Shown: positions 27,343 through 38,414 of the stretch, piece by piece
How the letters are laid out: each line of letters begins with the position of its first letter
Position numbering within the stretch: the first letter of the stretch is position 1
Origin: Gemmatimonadaceae bacterium
Lineage (GTDB): Bacteria; Gemmatimonadota; Gemmatimonadetes; Gemmatimonadales; Gemmatimonadaceae
Length of the DNA: 64,000 nt
Assembly (NCBI GenBank): GCA_013816855.1
Contig: JACDDT010000001.1
Span: 23,965-87,964 of the forward strand
Direction of reading: 5' to 3'
Made by a program: the position numbers and the translations under genes
Notes under the pieces: model-generated
Seen by the model: the letters and a program-made list of their open reading frames with translations, nothing else
What the model was told of the DNA's origin: nothing
Database searches by the model: none

Positions 27343-28029
27343 TTATCGGAAGAACAGGCGGGACACTCCTATCGTCAGTGTCGGATTGTTCTTCCAGAAA
27401 GTGCGGGCAGTACCCTGCGCGGCAACCGGGGTGTTATCCGCCGAGTTGATGTAGTACGCGGCGGGCGTCTTCAGCTGATACAGGTAATCGTTGAGATCCA
27501 CCCTGATCTGAAAGTGTCCGCCGGGCACGTAGCGCAGTCCCGCGCCCAGTGAAATAGCAAAGGGGGTGCCGAAGGTGAAAGGATCCTTCTCCACCGTACA
27601 CGTACAGGAGGCGATGCCGGCCCCGAGATTCACTGTCGGAACAAGGTGGTGATAGCTCTTCATCCCGGTGAGGTTGACGTTAAGGTCGAGATCGTAAAGA
27701 CTCACCACCGCCGCACGACTGCCGAGAGATCTGGTCGTTTTTCCCTTCGTCGGATCCACTGCGAGGCGGGTGGTGGAGGAGCGCGCGTAACGCGCCATCA
27801 GGTTCGCTGGTCCGCCGACGTGAATCTGGTAGAGCAGTCCCATTATCGCGCCGGGTTTCGGACCCACACCGATCTGGTCGGCGCCGGCGTTGAAATGCCC
27901 GCCGAAGATTGTGATCTCCTGCCCGCCTTCGATGTCACGGAAAGGGCTGTTCTCAGGCAAATGACCAACCTGGGCGGACGCGGTACCGGCAACAAAAAGG
28001 AGCGCAGCGGCTCCGATGATCTGCTTCAC
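27343..28029 (-). CDS. Secreted outer-membrane-barrel-like protein
   Basis: A 228-residue protein with a clear signal peptide (IIGAAALLFVAGTASAQ). The mature part alternates hydrophobic and polar residues in beta-strand fashion and ends in TLTIGVSRLFFR, an aromatic-rich terminal strand of the barrel type. CTC in IASCTCTVE may form a disulfide. I recognise no named family. It overlaps the gpmI stop as GTGA, so it is co-translated with a glycolytic enzyme, with no obvious functional link. Confidence 0.65.
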   Translation of the reverse strand: MKQIIGAAALLFVAGTASAQVGHLPENSPFRDIEGGQEITIFGGHFNAGADQIGVGPKPGAIMGLLYQIHVGGPANLMARYARSSTTRLAVDPTKGKTTRSLGSRAAVVSLYDLDLNVNLTGMKSYHHLVPTVNLGAGIASCTCTVEKDPFTFGTPFAISLGAGLRYVPGGHFQIRVDLNDYLYQLKTPAAYYINSADNTPVAAQGTARTFWKNNPTLTIGVSRLFFR

Positions 28030-29591
28030 GAATTAACTCCGAGATTGACGCCGCTCATCTCCTGCGGCTGCTCGATGCCGAGCATTGATAATATAGTTGG
28101 CGCAACATCGCAGAGAGCCCCGCCTGCGCGAAGAGAGAGCGGTTGTTTCGCTCCGAGCACGACGAACGGAACCGGGTTGGTCGTGTGCGCGGTGTGCGGT
28201 CCGCCGCACTCCGGATCTATCATCAGCTCGGCGTTGCCGTGATCGGCGGTGACGATGAGAGTGAAGCCCGCCTTCTCCGCAGCGGCCACGATCCGCCTAA
28301 GTGAAGCATCGACGATCTCCACCGCTTTGACTGTGGCGGGTATGGATCCGCTATGGCCGACCATGTCGGCGTTTGCATAGTTGCAGAGAATGAAATCGTG
28401 GTCGAGCGAGAGCAATCCCTTCTCGAGTGCATCGGTCACTCCCGCTGCGCTCATCTCCGGCTTCAAATCGTACGTCGCCACTTTCGGGCTCGCTATTAGC
28501 ACGCGCTCCTCTCCCTTGTACGGCTGCTCGACGCCCCCGTTGAAGAAGTAAGTCACATGCGGGTACTTCTCGGTTTCCGCCGTCTTCAGCATGGTGCGCC
28601 CGCTCGCCGACAACACCTGCGCGAGGATCCGCTCCATCGACGTAGGTGCAAATGCGACGGGAACGGCGAAATTGCGGTCGTAGCTCGTGAGCGTCACGAC
28701 GGTGAATGACGGCCGCCCGGTGATGTCAAAGCCATCGAACTTCGGATCGATGAGCGCGTTCACGATTTGACGCATTCTGTCCGAGCGATAGTTGAAGCAG
28801 ATGACAGCGTCCCCGTCACGTAACGGCGCGACGGGTTGGCCATTCGCTTCGATTACCACCGGTTTGATGAATTCGTCGGTCGTCCCTTCGTCATACGCCG
28901 TGCGGATGGCCGCAATTGGATCACTCCCGCGCGGACCTTCACCGCGAACAATCGCATCATACGCGAGCTTCGTGCGATCCCAGCGGCGGTCGCGATCCAT
29001 CGCGAAGTATCTCCCGGAAATGCTCGCAAGTCTCACTGAAGTATCACCGCCGGCGGACCGCTTTATCTCCGCGAGAAGCTCCTCGGCGAAGCCGAGCGCC
29101 GACTTGGGTAGAGTGTCGCGCCCGTCGAGAAATGCGTGGATCGCAACGCGCTCGACCTTCTCTTGGCGCGCGAGACCGATGGCCGCAACGAGATGCGTAT
29201 CGATCGCGTGAACTCCGCCGCCGCCGATGAGACCGATAAGATGAAGAGTGCCGCTAGACTTTTTCGCGGCGCGGCACGCTTCGACGAGCGCCGGATTCGT
29301 GAAGAAGCTTCCGTCCTCGATCGCAGCATTGATGCGCACCAGATCCTGCATCACCACGCGGCCCGCCCCAATATTCAGGTGACCGACCTCGCTGTTCCCC
29401 ATCTGGCCTTTGGGGAGACCGACGCGGAGGCCGGACGCCTCCAACAGCGTCCTTGAATGCGTGCTCCAGATTTTGTCCCAGGTGGGGGTATTCGCGAGAG
29501 CGATCGCATTCGCCTCCCGTTCCTTGCGGTAACCCCATCCATCGAGGACGACGAGCGCGACGCGCGAGGCGTTTTTGTTGGCGGATGTCAT
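28026..29591 (-). CDS. gpmI: 2,3-bisphosphoglycerate-independent phosphoglycerate mutase
   Basis: A 521-residue manganese enzyme that interconverts 3- and 2-phosphoglycerate in glycolysis. VVLDGWGYR holds the first metal Asp and MGNSEVGHLNIGAG holds the phosphorylated Ser67. HAFLDGRDT, ADHGNAE and GGPHTAHTTNPVPF are the other metal and substrate blocks. The ATG at 29591 matches the usual start; a GTG at 29621 would add 10 residues. It diverges from the 29647 gene across 55 nt. Confidence 0.95.
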   Translation of the reverse strand: MTSANKNASRVALVVLDGWGYRKEREANAIALANTPTWDKIWSTHSRTLLEASGLRVGLPKGQMGNSEVGHLNIGAGRVVMQDLVRINAAIEDGSFFTNPALVEACRAAKKSSGTLHLIGLIGGGGVHAIDTHLVAAIGLARQEKVERVAIHAFLDGRDTLPKSALGFAEELLAEIKRSAGGDTSVRLASISGRYFAMDRDRRWDRTKLAYDAIVRGEGPRGSDPIAAIRTAYDEGTTDEFIKPVVIEANGQPVAPLRDGDAVICFNYRSDRMRQIVNALIDPKFDGFDITGRPSFTVVTLTSYDRNFAVPVAFAPTSMERILAQVLSASGRTMLKTAETEKYPHVTYFFNGGVEQPYKGEERVLIASPKVATYDLKPEMSAAGVTDALEKGLLSLDHDFILCNYANADMVGHSGSIPATVKAVEIVDASLRRIVAAAEKAGFTLIVTADHGNAELMIDPECGGPHTAHTTNPVPFVVLGAKQPLSLRAGGALCDVAPTILSMLGIEQPQEMSGVNLGVNS

Positions 29592-29646
29592 TTTGATGGG
29601 TGCCAAATTACATCCCGGCACGCACCTTTAGGTATGTTCCGTATGA

Positions 29647-30321
29647 ATGATGACTGATAACCTCCCTCGCGACCCATTCAGCGGCGACCTCGTAACGCGC
29701 CGCACGGCAGGGCGAGACGAAGGCGATCGCCGCAGAAAGGGATGGAATGATTTCCGGCGGGCCTACCCGGGTTTCATCTTCACGCTCGGCATCGCCCTCT
29801 TCGCGATGCTGGTGGTGGACGGCTGGCTCATCTATCGGCGAGTCGATTACGCTGCAGAGATAACCACGCTTCGCTCACACATGTCGGGCGCCGAGCGTGA
29901 GAAGACCGACGCCATCGTCGAAGCGACGGAAAGCAAAGCCCGGATCGAGCTCGAGTTGGCCAAGCGTCAGGCGCGGCTTGAGAAGAGATTCCATCTGAAC
30001 GTCTCGGTGGATAGCGCACGCATGTACCTCGAGAGCGGCGGCGCCACTCTTCGCGAGATGGCTGTCCAGTTCGGTCCCGAGCGCAACGTCACCCCTGCCG
30101 GCGATTCACTTCCCGCCGCTATTCCCCGAGGCGAGCGCACCGTCGCCGAGGTCGACGACGGCGGAATCACGCTCGACGGTGGTACTCGCATCCTAACCGC
30201 GGGCGGCACCCTCGATAAGGAGACAGCTCCGGTGCCGGCCGGCGCGCTTCGCGTCGGGCGCGCCGACATGGAAGCGATCCGTCCGAACCTCTCCGCGGGT
30301 ATGAAGGTGTACTTCTACTAA
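29647..30321 (+). CDS. Single-pass membrane protein with coiled coil
   Basis: A 224-residue protein with a basic cytoplasmic N-terminus, one membrane helix (about residues 42-62, GFIFTLGIALFAMLVVDGWLI) and a coiled-coil segment (about 70-115). The outer part ends in GMKVYFY. I know no named family. Its C-terminus resembles that of the following L,D-transpeptidase (GTPVYIY), which also has an N-terminal membrane helix and starts 13 nt later. The two are probably an envelope pair. Confidence 0.65.
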   Translation: MMTDNLPRDPFSGDLVTRRTAGRDEGDRRRKGWNDFRRAYPGFIFTLGIALFAMLVVDGWLIYRRVDYAAEITTLRSHMSGAEREKTDAIVEATESKARIELELAKRQARLEKRFHLNVSVDSARMYLESGGATLREMAVQFGPERNVTPAGDSLPAAIPRGERTVAEVDDGGITLDGGTRILTAGGTLDKETAPVPAGALRVGRADMEAIRPNLSAGMKVYFY

Positions 30322-30334
30322 TGAGAAAGATCTC

Positions 30335-31189
30335 GTGAGCATCCGCTCCTATGTCTCGCACGGCGGCAAGATGGTCTGGCTGCTGCTACTCGGCTTCGTC
30401 GCTGCGGCAGCGGCTAGCATGCTCTTCGTCGGAAAAACGATCGACCTCCGCTTCCAGCGCGACGTGAACCGGATGGTTTATAACGATAATCTCGACGTCC
30501 TTCGCGGGATCAAGGCGCAGGAAGGTCTGCTCACTGACAGCCTCCGGAGGTTGATGACCTCGACCCCCGGTGCCGCCGCCGACCAGCCGTACATCGTCGT
30601 CTCAATGGCTGACCACCAGCTCTGGTTTAAAAAGGGAAAGAATGTCCTTTTCAACGCGCCGGTCGCGACGGGCAGCGGGAAGGAGTTGGCCGGCGGAAGC
30701 GAGGGGCAGTGGCGATTCGAAACGCCGCGAGGCCGCCTCGCCGTCCAGGGAAAATCGGAGAATCCAGCGTGGGTTCCGCCCGACTGGCACTATGTCGAGC
30801 AGGCGCGGAAGAAGGGCCTCGGCATTGTCCACTTATCGAGCGGACAGTCGATCCCGACCGGCGACGGCGTTATCACCACCTCCGGCGGCGAAGTTGTGAA
30901 GCGTTTGAACAACGGTCAGGTCATTAACCTGGGAGACGCCAAGGAAGGCCACGAAATCGTTGCTGGCGGCAACATCATCGTGCCGCCTTACGGCACGACT
31001 CAGCGCCGGTACATGGGCGTGCTCGGTACCCGCCGGCTCGAGCTGGGTAACGGGTACGGCATCCATGGCACCGATCATCCCGAATCCATCGGCCAGTCGG
31101 TTAGCCACGGCTGCGTTCGAATGCGGAATGGGGACATCGAGAAGCTGTACCCGATGGTTCCTGTAGGCACCCCCGTCTACATCTACTGA
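30335..31189 (+). CDS. Membrane-anchored L,D-transpeptidase (YkuD domain)
   Basis: A 284-residue enzyme that makes 3-3 peptidoglycan crosslinks or attaches proteins to peptidoglycan. One N-terminal membrane helix (about residues 13-33) anchors it. The YkuD domain begins at YIVVSMADHQLWF, and the active site is HGTDHPESIGQ followed by SHGCVRM, with the catalytic Cys. An insert of about 90 residues separates the opening strands from the active-site half. The GTG start lies just after the coiled-coil membrane gene. Confidence 0.9.
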   Translation: MSIRSYVSHGGKMVWLLLLGFVAAAAASMLFVGKTIDLRFQRDVNRMVYNDNLDVLRGIKAQEGLLTDSLRRLMTSTPGAAADQPYIVVSMADHQLWFKKGKNVLFNAPVATGSGKELAGGSEGQWRFETPRGRLAVQGKSENPAWVPPDWHYVEQARKKGLGIVHLSSGQSIPTGDGVITTSGGEVVKRLNNGQVINLGDAKEGHEIVAGGNIIVPPYGTTQRRYMGVLGTRRLELGNGYGIHGTDHPESIGQSVSHGCVRMRNGDIEKLYPMVPVGTPVYIY

Positions 31190-31206
31190 AAGCAGCCTGT
31201 AAACAG

Positions 31207-31235
31207 TTGGATTAGGGGTCGTTTCGGGCTAGCTT
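31207..31235 (+). promoter_or_regulatory. Promoter giving a probable leaderless transcript
   Basis: TTGGAT (31207-31212), a 17-nt spacer and TAGCTT (31230-31235) lie 6 nt before the ATG at 31242. No ribosome-binding site is present. Confidence 0.55.
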
Positions 31236-31241
31236 TAGAGT

Positions 31242-32243
31242 ATGCACCGAAGCCGGTCCCATATCGCGACTGTCGTCTTGACAGTCGTTGCCGCGATTGC
31301 TGCACTTCACCTGACGCGCCCGCTTCCGCAAATGGAGCAGGGGCCGTTCGCAGGCTTCCTCACGCACACGATTCTCCCGAAAGCCGCGCCGTCGGCCACA
31401 GCCTTCGGCGAGAGTGGCGAAGTCAAGCTGAAATTCGCGCTGCCCGGGACTACGATCGCGTATCCCCTCGATGTCCACGGCGATCCGGCCGAGCTTTCGT
31501 ACGCCTGGATCAAGCTCGGTGAAACCCGTCTGGCTACATACCCCAAGCCACTCGTGGGATCCAATGTCGTCGCTCCCCCGGGCGCGGGCTTTTACCAGCT
31601 GCAGCTGGTTCGCGGAAATGTGCGGCGTCCGGTCGGCGGGCTCACGCTCGCTGTGATGGTGCCGTTCGCGGAGAAGGAAGCGGGGCTGCTGCGCGGATAC
31701 CGTATCGGGACATATCTCGCCGAGCGTGTTTCGGGAAAAACGCCCCCGCCCGATGGTTTTCTCGAGATTTCTCCGAACGATGTGGACATTCCCATCACCA
31801 AGCATCTTCGTGTCGGCGACTTCCTCAATCATGACGACCAGAAGAGCTGGCCGAGGTATGCAGCGGTGAGCCCGCGTTTGCTCGACAAGCTCGAGCTCGT
31901 AGTCGCCGAGATCGCGCGCTGGCACGGCAGCAACGACAGCGCGAAGGTGGCGGTCGACATTGACGTGCATTCAGGATTCCGCGCGCCCGATCACAATCGC
32001 AGCGTTCGCCGCGCGGCGACGGACAGCCAGCACCAGTATGGTGACGCGGCCGACGTCGCAATCGATGTGAACGGCGACGGCAAATTCACATCGGTGGATG
32101 CGAGCATGGTGGGTCTTGCGGTCGAGATCGTGGAACTCAAGCATCCCGATCTCGTAGGGGGACTGGGCCTCTATACGAGCAGGCACAGCGGCACCTATGT
32201 TCATATCGACGCGCGCGGCCACCGTGCGCGCTGGCGGGGCTGA
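31242..32243 (+). CDS. M15-like (YcbK/DUF882-type) peptidoglycan peptidase
   Basis: A 333-residue secreted or membrane-tethered protein with an N-terminal hydrophobic signal (VVLTVVAAIAALHL). The C-terminal domain shows VHSGFRAPDHN, then QHQYGDAADVAID and YVHIDARGH, which provide the His, Asp and His of a D,D-peptidase zinc site. DVNGDGKFTSVDA between them looks like a calcium-binding loop. The N-terminal 190 residues are an uncharacterised beta-rich region. The promoter and start codon suggest a leaderless transcript. Confidence 0.8.
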   Translation: MHRSRSHIATVVLTVVAAIAALHLTRPLPQMEQGPFAGFLTHTILPKAAPSATAFGESGEVKLKFALPGTTIAYPLDVHGDPAELSYAWIKLGETRLATYPKPLVGSNVVAPPGAGFYQLQLVRGNVRRPVGGLTLAVMVPFAEKEAGLLRGYRIGTYLAERVSGKTPPPDGFLEISPNDVDIPITKHLRVGDFLNHDDQKSWPRYAAVSPRLLDKLELVVAEIARWHGSNDSAKVAVDIDVHSGFRAPDHNRSVRRAATDSQHQYGDAADVAIDVNGDGKFTSVDASMVGLAVEIVELKHPDLVGGLGLYTSRHSGTYVHIDARGHRARWRG

Positions 32244-32277
32244 TCGAAGCAACCGGTCTTTTTATCGAGAGAGGCAA

Positions 32278-32685
32278 ATGAACGACATTCTCCGTGAGCG
32301 CCTCATTCGAAAGCTGGACACGCTCCCCGAAGAGCGGGTCTACCAGATCCTCGATTACATCGACTTTCTTGAGTCCAAGTACGCTCCTGTCATCGCTCCT
32401 TCGTCGAACCCCATCAAGAGATTCGCTGAAGGGGTGGAAGACACGCTGAGGGCCGGAAAGGCGTCGGCGGGCTTCATCGCCGGCACAATGAGCGTGATGA
32501 GCAAAGCGGCAGGGGTAGTGAGCGACGTCGCTTCCGCTGGCAAGTCAGTTGCAACGGAGATTGCAGGCGTCGCCCAAACGGTGACGGGAATCGGGGCGAA
32601 TAGTGTTTCCACCGAACCCGCAGTCTCGACCGGAGCGCCGCCGGTGGCAGGACCCACTCAACCGCCCGGAGATCAGCGTAAGTGA
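32278..32685 (+). CDS. DUF2281-like small protein
   Basis: A 135-residue protein whose opening LIRKLDTLPEERVYQILDYI, then DFLESKY, matches the DUF2281 helix pattern often found in antitoxin-like or regulatory proteins. The rest is rich in Ala, Val, Ser and Pro. No partner toxin is visible. The ATG at 32278 has GAGAGG 5 nt upstream; the longer frame from 32197 overlaps the M15-like gene. The next gene starts in a GTGA overlap. Confidence 0.6.
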   Translation: MNDILRERLIRKLDTLPEERVYQILDYIDFLESKYAPVIAPSSNPIKRFAEGVEDTLRAGKASAGFIAGTMSVMSKAAGVVSDVASAGKSVATEIAGVAQTVTGIGANSVSTEPAVSTGAPPVAGPTQPPGDQRK

Positions 32686-33158
32686 CGACGACGAGAACTA
32701 AGCGTGTGCTGTCATCGGCAGCGCGTGCACGACGCAGAAAAGTTGAATCGGAGCCGATCCCGGCGTCGAGCCCGCGGACGGGCGCGAAGCGAACGCTCGT
32801 TGGAACGATGCGCGAGATTCCTAATTTCCTTCGCCTGCTTTACGGGCTGGTCACCGACGTGCGGGTGTCAAACGTCGACAAGCTGCTCGTAGCGGGCGCC
32901 CTCGCCTACGTGGTCATGCCGATGGACCTCGTTCCGGACTTCATTCCGTTCATCGGTGAAGTCGATGACGTCTTCGTCATCGTGATGGCGCTCCAGCGAT
33001 TGATCTCGAACGCCGGCCGCGCCGTTGTCGCCGACCACTGGATGGGTGAGCCGGGCGAGCTCAGCGCGCTCAACCTGGAGAGAGTGCTGGCTGCTTGCGC
33101 GTTCTTCCTGCCGCGGAGAGTTAGGCGCCGGCTGCGGACGATTGGCCGCGACATCTGA
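32682..33158 (+). CDS. DUF1232 (YkvA-type) membrane protein
   Basis: A 158-residue protein whose core, KLLVAGALAYVVMPMDLVPD followed by FIPFIGEVDDV, is the DUF1232 signature. That signature is a short membrane-associated helical hairpin with the PxDLxPDFIP motif. The N-terminal 45 residues are basic. The function of the family is not known. It overlaps the DUF2281-like gene by four bases and is followed by a terminator. Confidence 0.8.
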   Translation: MTTTRTKRVLSSAARARRRKVESEPIPASSPRTGAKRTLVGTMREIPNFLRLLYGLVTDVRVSNVDKLLVAGALAYVVMPMDLVPDFIPFIGEVDDVFVIVMALQRLISNAGRAVVADHWMGEPGELSALNLERVLAACAFFLPRRVRRRLRTIGRDI

Positions 33159-33181
33159 CCCACATCGAGTGCCATGAGAGG

Positions 33182-33209
33182 GGCCGCGAGCTTCGCGGCC
33201 TTTTCTTTT
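33182..33209 (+). terminator. Rho-independent terminator
   Basis: GGCCGCGA (33182-33189) pairs with TCGCGGCC (33193-33200) and is followed by TTTTCTTTT. It ends the 31242-33158 transcript. Confidence 0.85.
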
Positions 33210-33303
33210 GCACATGTTTGAATTCTGCCTTTTGCGACCAAGCTTTGCCCGGCGACGGTCGATGCGCTCGAGGGCTGGCACCAATCCGCGCTTTCGGGGC
33301 GAT

Positions 33304-34894
<1,591 letters not shown>

Positions 34895-34896
34895 CC

Positions 34897-34930
34897 GCAA
34901 ATGTATTCTTGACGAATTGTATACATTTGC
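34897..34930. promoter_or_regulatory. 10-bp perfect inverted repeat between guaB and the permease
   Basis: GCAAATGTAT (34897-34906) and ATACATTTGC (34921-34930) are exact inverted copies separated by 14 nt. The right half includes the self-palindrome TGTATACA (34918-34925). It begins just after the guaB stop. There is no T-run, so an operator is likelier than a terminator. Confidence 0.5.
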
Positions 34931-34939
34931 CCAACTTGC

Positions 34940-34968
34940 TTGACGTTCGCGCTGTCCAACTCCTTGTA
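34940..34968 (+). promoter_or_regulatory. Possible promoter of the amino-acid permease gene
   Basis: TTGACG (34940-34945) is followed 17-18 nt later by CTTGTA/TTGTAG. The -35 box is good and the -10 box weak. It lies downstream of the inverted repeat and gives a leader of about 35 nt containing GGAG before the ATG. Confidence 0.35.
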
Positions 34969-35009
34969 GCACCTGCACGTACTCGAATTGTCACTCACGG
35001 AGAATCCGA

Positions 35010-36539
35010 ATGAGCTTATGGTCGAAAAAGAGCGTTGCGATGTTGCAGGCGGAGGCGGCGGGCCAGGTTGATGGGGATGGTCACTCTCTCAAGCGGGCGC
35101 TTGGAGCGCTAAACCTCACGACGCTTGGAATCGGCGCGATCATCGGCGCCGGAATCTTCGTTCTCACCGGTACCGCGGCCGCACAGTACGCCGGACCGGC
35201 AATCGTTCTCTCCTTCATCTTTGCCGGCTTTGGCTGTTTGTTCGCCGGACTCTGCTACGCCGAGTTCGCGTCGATGATTCCTATCGCTGGCAGCGCGTAC
35301 ACCTATGGTTACGCTACGCTCGGTGAGTTTATCGCCTGGATCATCGGTTGGGATCTTATTCTCGAGTATCTCTTCGGCGCTGCTACCGTCGCCGTCGGTT
35401 GGTCGGGTTACTTCACCGCCTTCATGAACGAGATCGGCATTCACCTGCCGGAGGCGTGGTCGAATGCACCGTACTCCTATACCGACGCGCCGGTCTACGA
35501 TCCGATAACGCACGCGCTGACGCAGGCGCAGGGTTTCTCGCACACCGGCGCAGTGATGAACCTTCCCGCAGCTCTCCTCATCGGGGCGATGACGACGCTT
35601 CTCGTCATCGGCATTAAGGAGTCGGCGGGTTTCAACAACCTCATCGTCATTCTCAAGGTCACCATCGTGTTCCTGGTGATCGGATTCGGCTTCATGTACG
35701 TGAACCAGTCGAACTGGCATCCGTTCATTCCGCCCAACACCGGCGAGTTCGGTCATTTCGGCTGGAGCGGCATCGTGCGGGGATCGGCGGTGATTTTCTT
35801 CGCCTACATCGGGTTTGACGCGGTATCCACCGCGGCGCAGGAAGCCAAGAATCCGCAAAAGGACATGCCGATAGGAATTCTTGGCTCACTCGCTTTCTGC
35901 ACGGTGCTTTACATCCTGATGGCGTTGGTGATGACGGGCCTCGCGAACTACACGAAGCTCAACGTTCCCCACCCGGTGTTCGTCGCCATCGAAGCGGCCG
36001 GTCCCGCGCTCGCGTGGCTGCGTCCCATCGTCAACATCGGCGCGATCCTCGGACTCGCGTCAGTCGTACTCGTCATGCTCATGGGCCAGCCGCGAATCTT
36101 CTTCTCGATGGCGCGCGACGGGCTGCTCCCGCCGGTGTTCGGCAAGGTGCATCCACGGTTCCAGACGCCGTACGTGACGACGATTCTCACCGGCATCGTT
36201 GCGGCGATCGTGGCCGCGCTCTTTCCGATCGGTCTTCTCGGAGAGCTCGTCTCCATCGGAACGCTGCTCGCCTTCGTCATCGTCTGCGGCGGAATTCTCG
36301 TGCTGCGCTATCGCTCGCCGAATCTGGCGCGTCCGTTCCGCACGCCGCTCGTTCCGTTCGTTCCGATCATGGGCATTCTCGTCTGCGGCTACATGATGTC
36401 GAGCCTTCCGGGCGCGACGTGGCGCCGGCTCATCTACTGGATGCTGCTTGGAATCGTGATCTACTTCACCTACAGCCGTTCGCACTCGAAGCTTGGGCGT
36501 TCGGATCTGGCGGGGACGACGAACAGCACTGTTGGTTGA
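35010..36539 (+). CDS. APC-family amino acid permease (cationic amino acid transporter type)
   Basis: A 509-residue transporter with about 12 membrane helices. [19 protein letters not shown] is the family helix-1 substrate-binding break, and [20 protein letters not shown] is the helix-6 signature of the cationic amino acid transporter group. The N-terminal 30 residues are soluble. GGAG precedes the ATG. The upstream inverted repeat may control it. Its substrate is not certain. Confidence 0.9.
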   Translation: MSLWSKKSVAMLQAEAAGQVDGDGHSLKRALGALNLTTLGIGAIIGAGIFVLTGTAAAQYAGPAIVLSFIFAGFGCLFAGLCYAEFASMIPIAGSAYTYGYATLGEFIAWIIGWDLILEYLFGAATVAVGWSGYFTAFMNEIGIHLPEAWSNAPYSYTDAPVYDPITHALTQAQGFSHTGAVMNLPAALLIGAMTTLLVIGIKESAGFNNLIVILKVTIVFLVIGFGFMYVNQSNWHPFIPPNTGEFGHFGWSGIVRGSAVIFFAYIGFDAVSTAAQEAKNPQKDMPIGILGSLAFCTVLYILMALVMTGLANYTKLNVPHPVFVAIEAAGPALAWLRPIVNIGAILGLASVVLVMLMGQPRIFFSMARDGLLPPVFGKVHPRFQTPYVTTILTGIVAAIVAALFPIGLLGELVSIGTLLAFVIVCGGILVLRYRSPNLARPFRTPLVPFVPIMGILVCGYMMSSLPGATWRRLIYWMLLGIVIYFTYSRSHSKLGRSDLAGTTNSTVG

Positions 36540-37563
36540 TCTACTAAGCGTTCCACAGCGACGCAGGGAAGGGATAGAGCGTCTCGCGCGAGAGCTTCGC
36601 GCGGGGCGCTCTGTCGCATTGTCCACCCACATCAACGCCGACGGCGACGGATGCGGGTCGGAGGCGGCGATGGCGCGCCTGCTCGGCCAAATGGGTATCC
36701 GCTGCAAGATCGTAAATCCCACACCGTGGCCCGATACGTACCGGTTTCTCCTCGGAAAGGACGTTCACGACGAAACTGAAGCCGGACCGAAGGCGCTTGC
36801 CGATGTAGATGTCCTCATGGTGCTGGACATCGCCGATGTAAAACGCCTCGGGGCTCTCGCCGAGACCGTGCGCGCAATGAAGACACCGAAGCTCGTGATC
36901 GACCATCACGTTCCTTCGGACGAGCCGCCAAGCGACCAGATCCTGGCTGACACGACGGCGTGCGCGACCGGCGAGCTGATCTTTGATTTCGCGAGCGTGC
37001 TCGGCCTCGAGATTACCGCGGACATCGCGGTGGCATTGTACGTCGCCATTCTCACCGATACCGGCGGATTCCGTTTCGCTAACACTTCGGCGAGATGTCT
37101 CGCGGTCGCCGGCCAGCTCCTCGCGGCGGGAGTCGAGCCGGAGGAGATGTACCGGAGATTGTATGCGTCGCTGCCGATTGGGCGATTGCATCTGTTGCGT
37201 GATGCGCTCGCCACTCTCGAGGTCGATCCCGAATACGGCTTGTCGTGGATCTCCGTCGCCTCGGGCGCAGCCGAGCAGTATGGGCTTCGCGCGGAAGACC
37301 TCGAGGGAATCGCCGAACATCCGCGGTCCATCGGAGGAACCAAGATGGCGCTGTTCTTCCGCGATCTTGGGCACAATCGCGTGAAGATCTCCTTCAGGAG
37401 TACCGGCTCCGTGGATGTGAACACGTTTGCAAAGCAATTCGGTGGCGGCGGGCATCAGCGCGCGGCCGGCGCGCTCGTGACGGGAAACCTCGAGGAGGTA
37501 CGGCACTCCGTGGTCGCTGCCGCGCGCACCTACCTCGGCAAGATCGAGAAAGAAACGAGTTGA
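36532..37563 (+). CDS. DHH/DHHA1 phosphoesterase, NrnA-like
   Basis: A 343-residue bifunctional oligoribonuclease/pAp-phosphatase type protein. The DHH domain has [16 protein letters not shown] and IDHHVPSD, which supply the manganese ligands. [11 protein letters not shown] is the fourth metal block. The DHHA1 domain ends with [12 protein letters not shown]. No ATG lies near the expected start. The TTG at 36532, inside the permease stop, best fits the family N-terminus; an earlier TTG at 36493 also exists. It degrades nano-RNA or cyclic dinucleotide products in related bacteria. Confidence 0.88.
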   Translation: MVDLLSVPQRRREGIERLARELRAGRSVALSTHINADGDGCGSEAAMARLLGQMGIRCKIVNPTPWPDTYRFLLGKDVHDETEAGPKALADVDVLMVLDIADVKRLGALAETVRAMKTPKLVIDHHVPSDEPPSDQILADTTACATGELIFDFASVLGLEITADIAVALYVAILTDTGGFRFANTSARCLAVAGQLLAAGVEPEEMYRRLYASLPIGRLHLLRDALATLEVDPEYGLSWISVASGAAEQYGLRAEDLEGIAEHPRSIGGTKMALFFRDLGHNRVKISFRSTGSVDVNTFAKQFGGGGHQRAAGALVTGNLEEVRHSVVAAARTYLGKIEKETS

Positions 37564-38405
37564 GCGGCTACCCGCAGCGCATCATTTGCCTCACCGAAGA
37601 AACGACGGAGACGCTCTACCTTCTCGGCCAGGGACACAGAATCGTCGGAATCTCCGGGTACACAGTCCGGCCTCCCGAGGCGCGTGAGAAGCCGAAGGTT
37701 TGCGCCTTCATCACTGCGAAATTCGACAAGATCGAGGAGCTCAAGCCGGATCTCGTTCTCGCGTTCTCCGATCTGCAGGCCGACATCGTCGCCGAGCTGG
37801 TGCGGCGAGGGATGAACGTCGCCACGTTCAATCAGCGCAGCCTGTCCGAGATTTTTTCGATGATTGGAATGCTTGGAGGACTGGTTGGATGTCAGCAGGC
37901 AGCCGAAACGCTCGCGCGCGAGCTCAGTGATGGTCTCGAGAAAATCAAAGAATCCGCGTCGCGTTTTCCACGCCGGGTGCGCGTTTTCTTTGAGGAATGG
38001 CCGGATCCGCTCATCTCGGGAATCAGATGGGTCGAAGAGCTCGTCGCAATCGCCGGGGGCGACCCAATCTTTCCGGAGCTTGCGAACGGAAAGCTTGCAA
38101 AAGACCGTATCGTACACGCGGCCGAAGTTGCCCGGCGTGATCCCGAAGTCATCTTCGCCTCGTGGTGCGGCAAAAAAGTCAAGCTCGCGACGATTCAAAG
38201 GCGTGCCGGCTGGGAAGCGATTAGCGCGGTGAAGGAGAATCGGATCTTCGAGGTGAAATCCACATACATCCTTCAGCCAGGCCCGGCGAGCATCACGGAA
38301 GGGGTGCGGCAGCTTCACGCATTTCTCTGCGGAGTTCACGGACTCGATGTCCCCACCCAACTTGCGCCGCGGCATTTGCCGACAGCGAAGGCGCGCCCCG
38401 CTTAG
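37560..38405 (+). CDS. BtuF-like substrate-binding domain protein without signal peptide
   Basis: A 281-residue periplasmic-binding-protein-2 (BtuF/FhuD-like) fold protein. The start RIICLTEETTETLYLLG and later RGMNVATFN and FASWCGKK match cobalamin/siderophore binding domains. There is no signal peptide, so it is probably cytoplasmic, and no ABC permease or ATPase genes are adjacent. The TTG at 37560 overlaps the NrnA stop by two bases and is the only start fitting the domain edge; the open frame from 37245 is inside the previous gene. Ligand unknown. Confidence 0.8.
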   Translation: MSGYPQRIICLTEETTETLYLLGQGHRIVGISGYTVRPPEAREKPKVCAFITAKFDKIEELKPDLVLAFSDLQADIVAELVRRGMNVATFNQRSLSEIFSMIGMLGGLVGCQQAAETLARELSDGLEKIKESASRFPRRVRVFFEEWPDPLISGIRWVEELVAIAGGDPIFPELANGKLAKDRIVHAAEVARRDPEVIFASWCGKKVKLATIQRRAGWEAISAVKENRIFEVKSTYILQPGPASITEGVRQLHAFLCGVHGLDVPTQLAPRHLPTAKARPA

Positions 38406-38414
38406 CTTTCGCTC

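Noticed and set aside
31212..31970. 252-residue minus-strand frame
   Set aside because: Shadow of the M15-like peptidase; Arg/His-rich with no domain.
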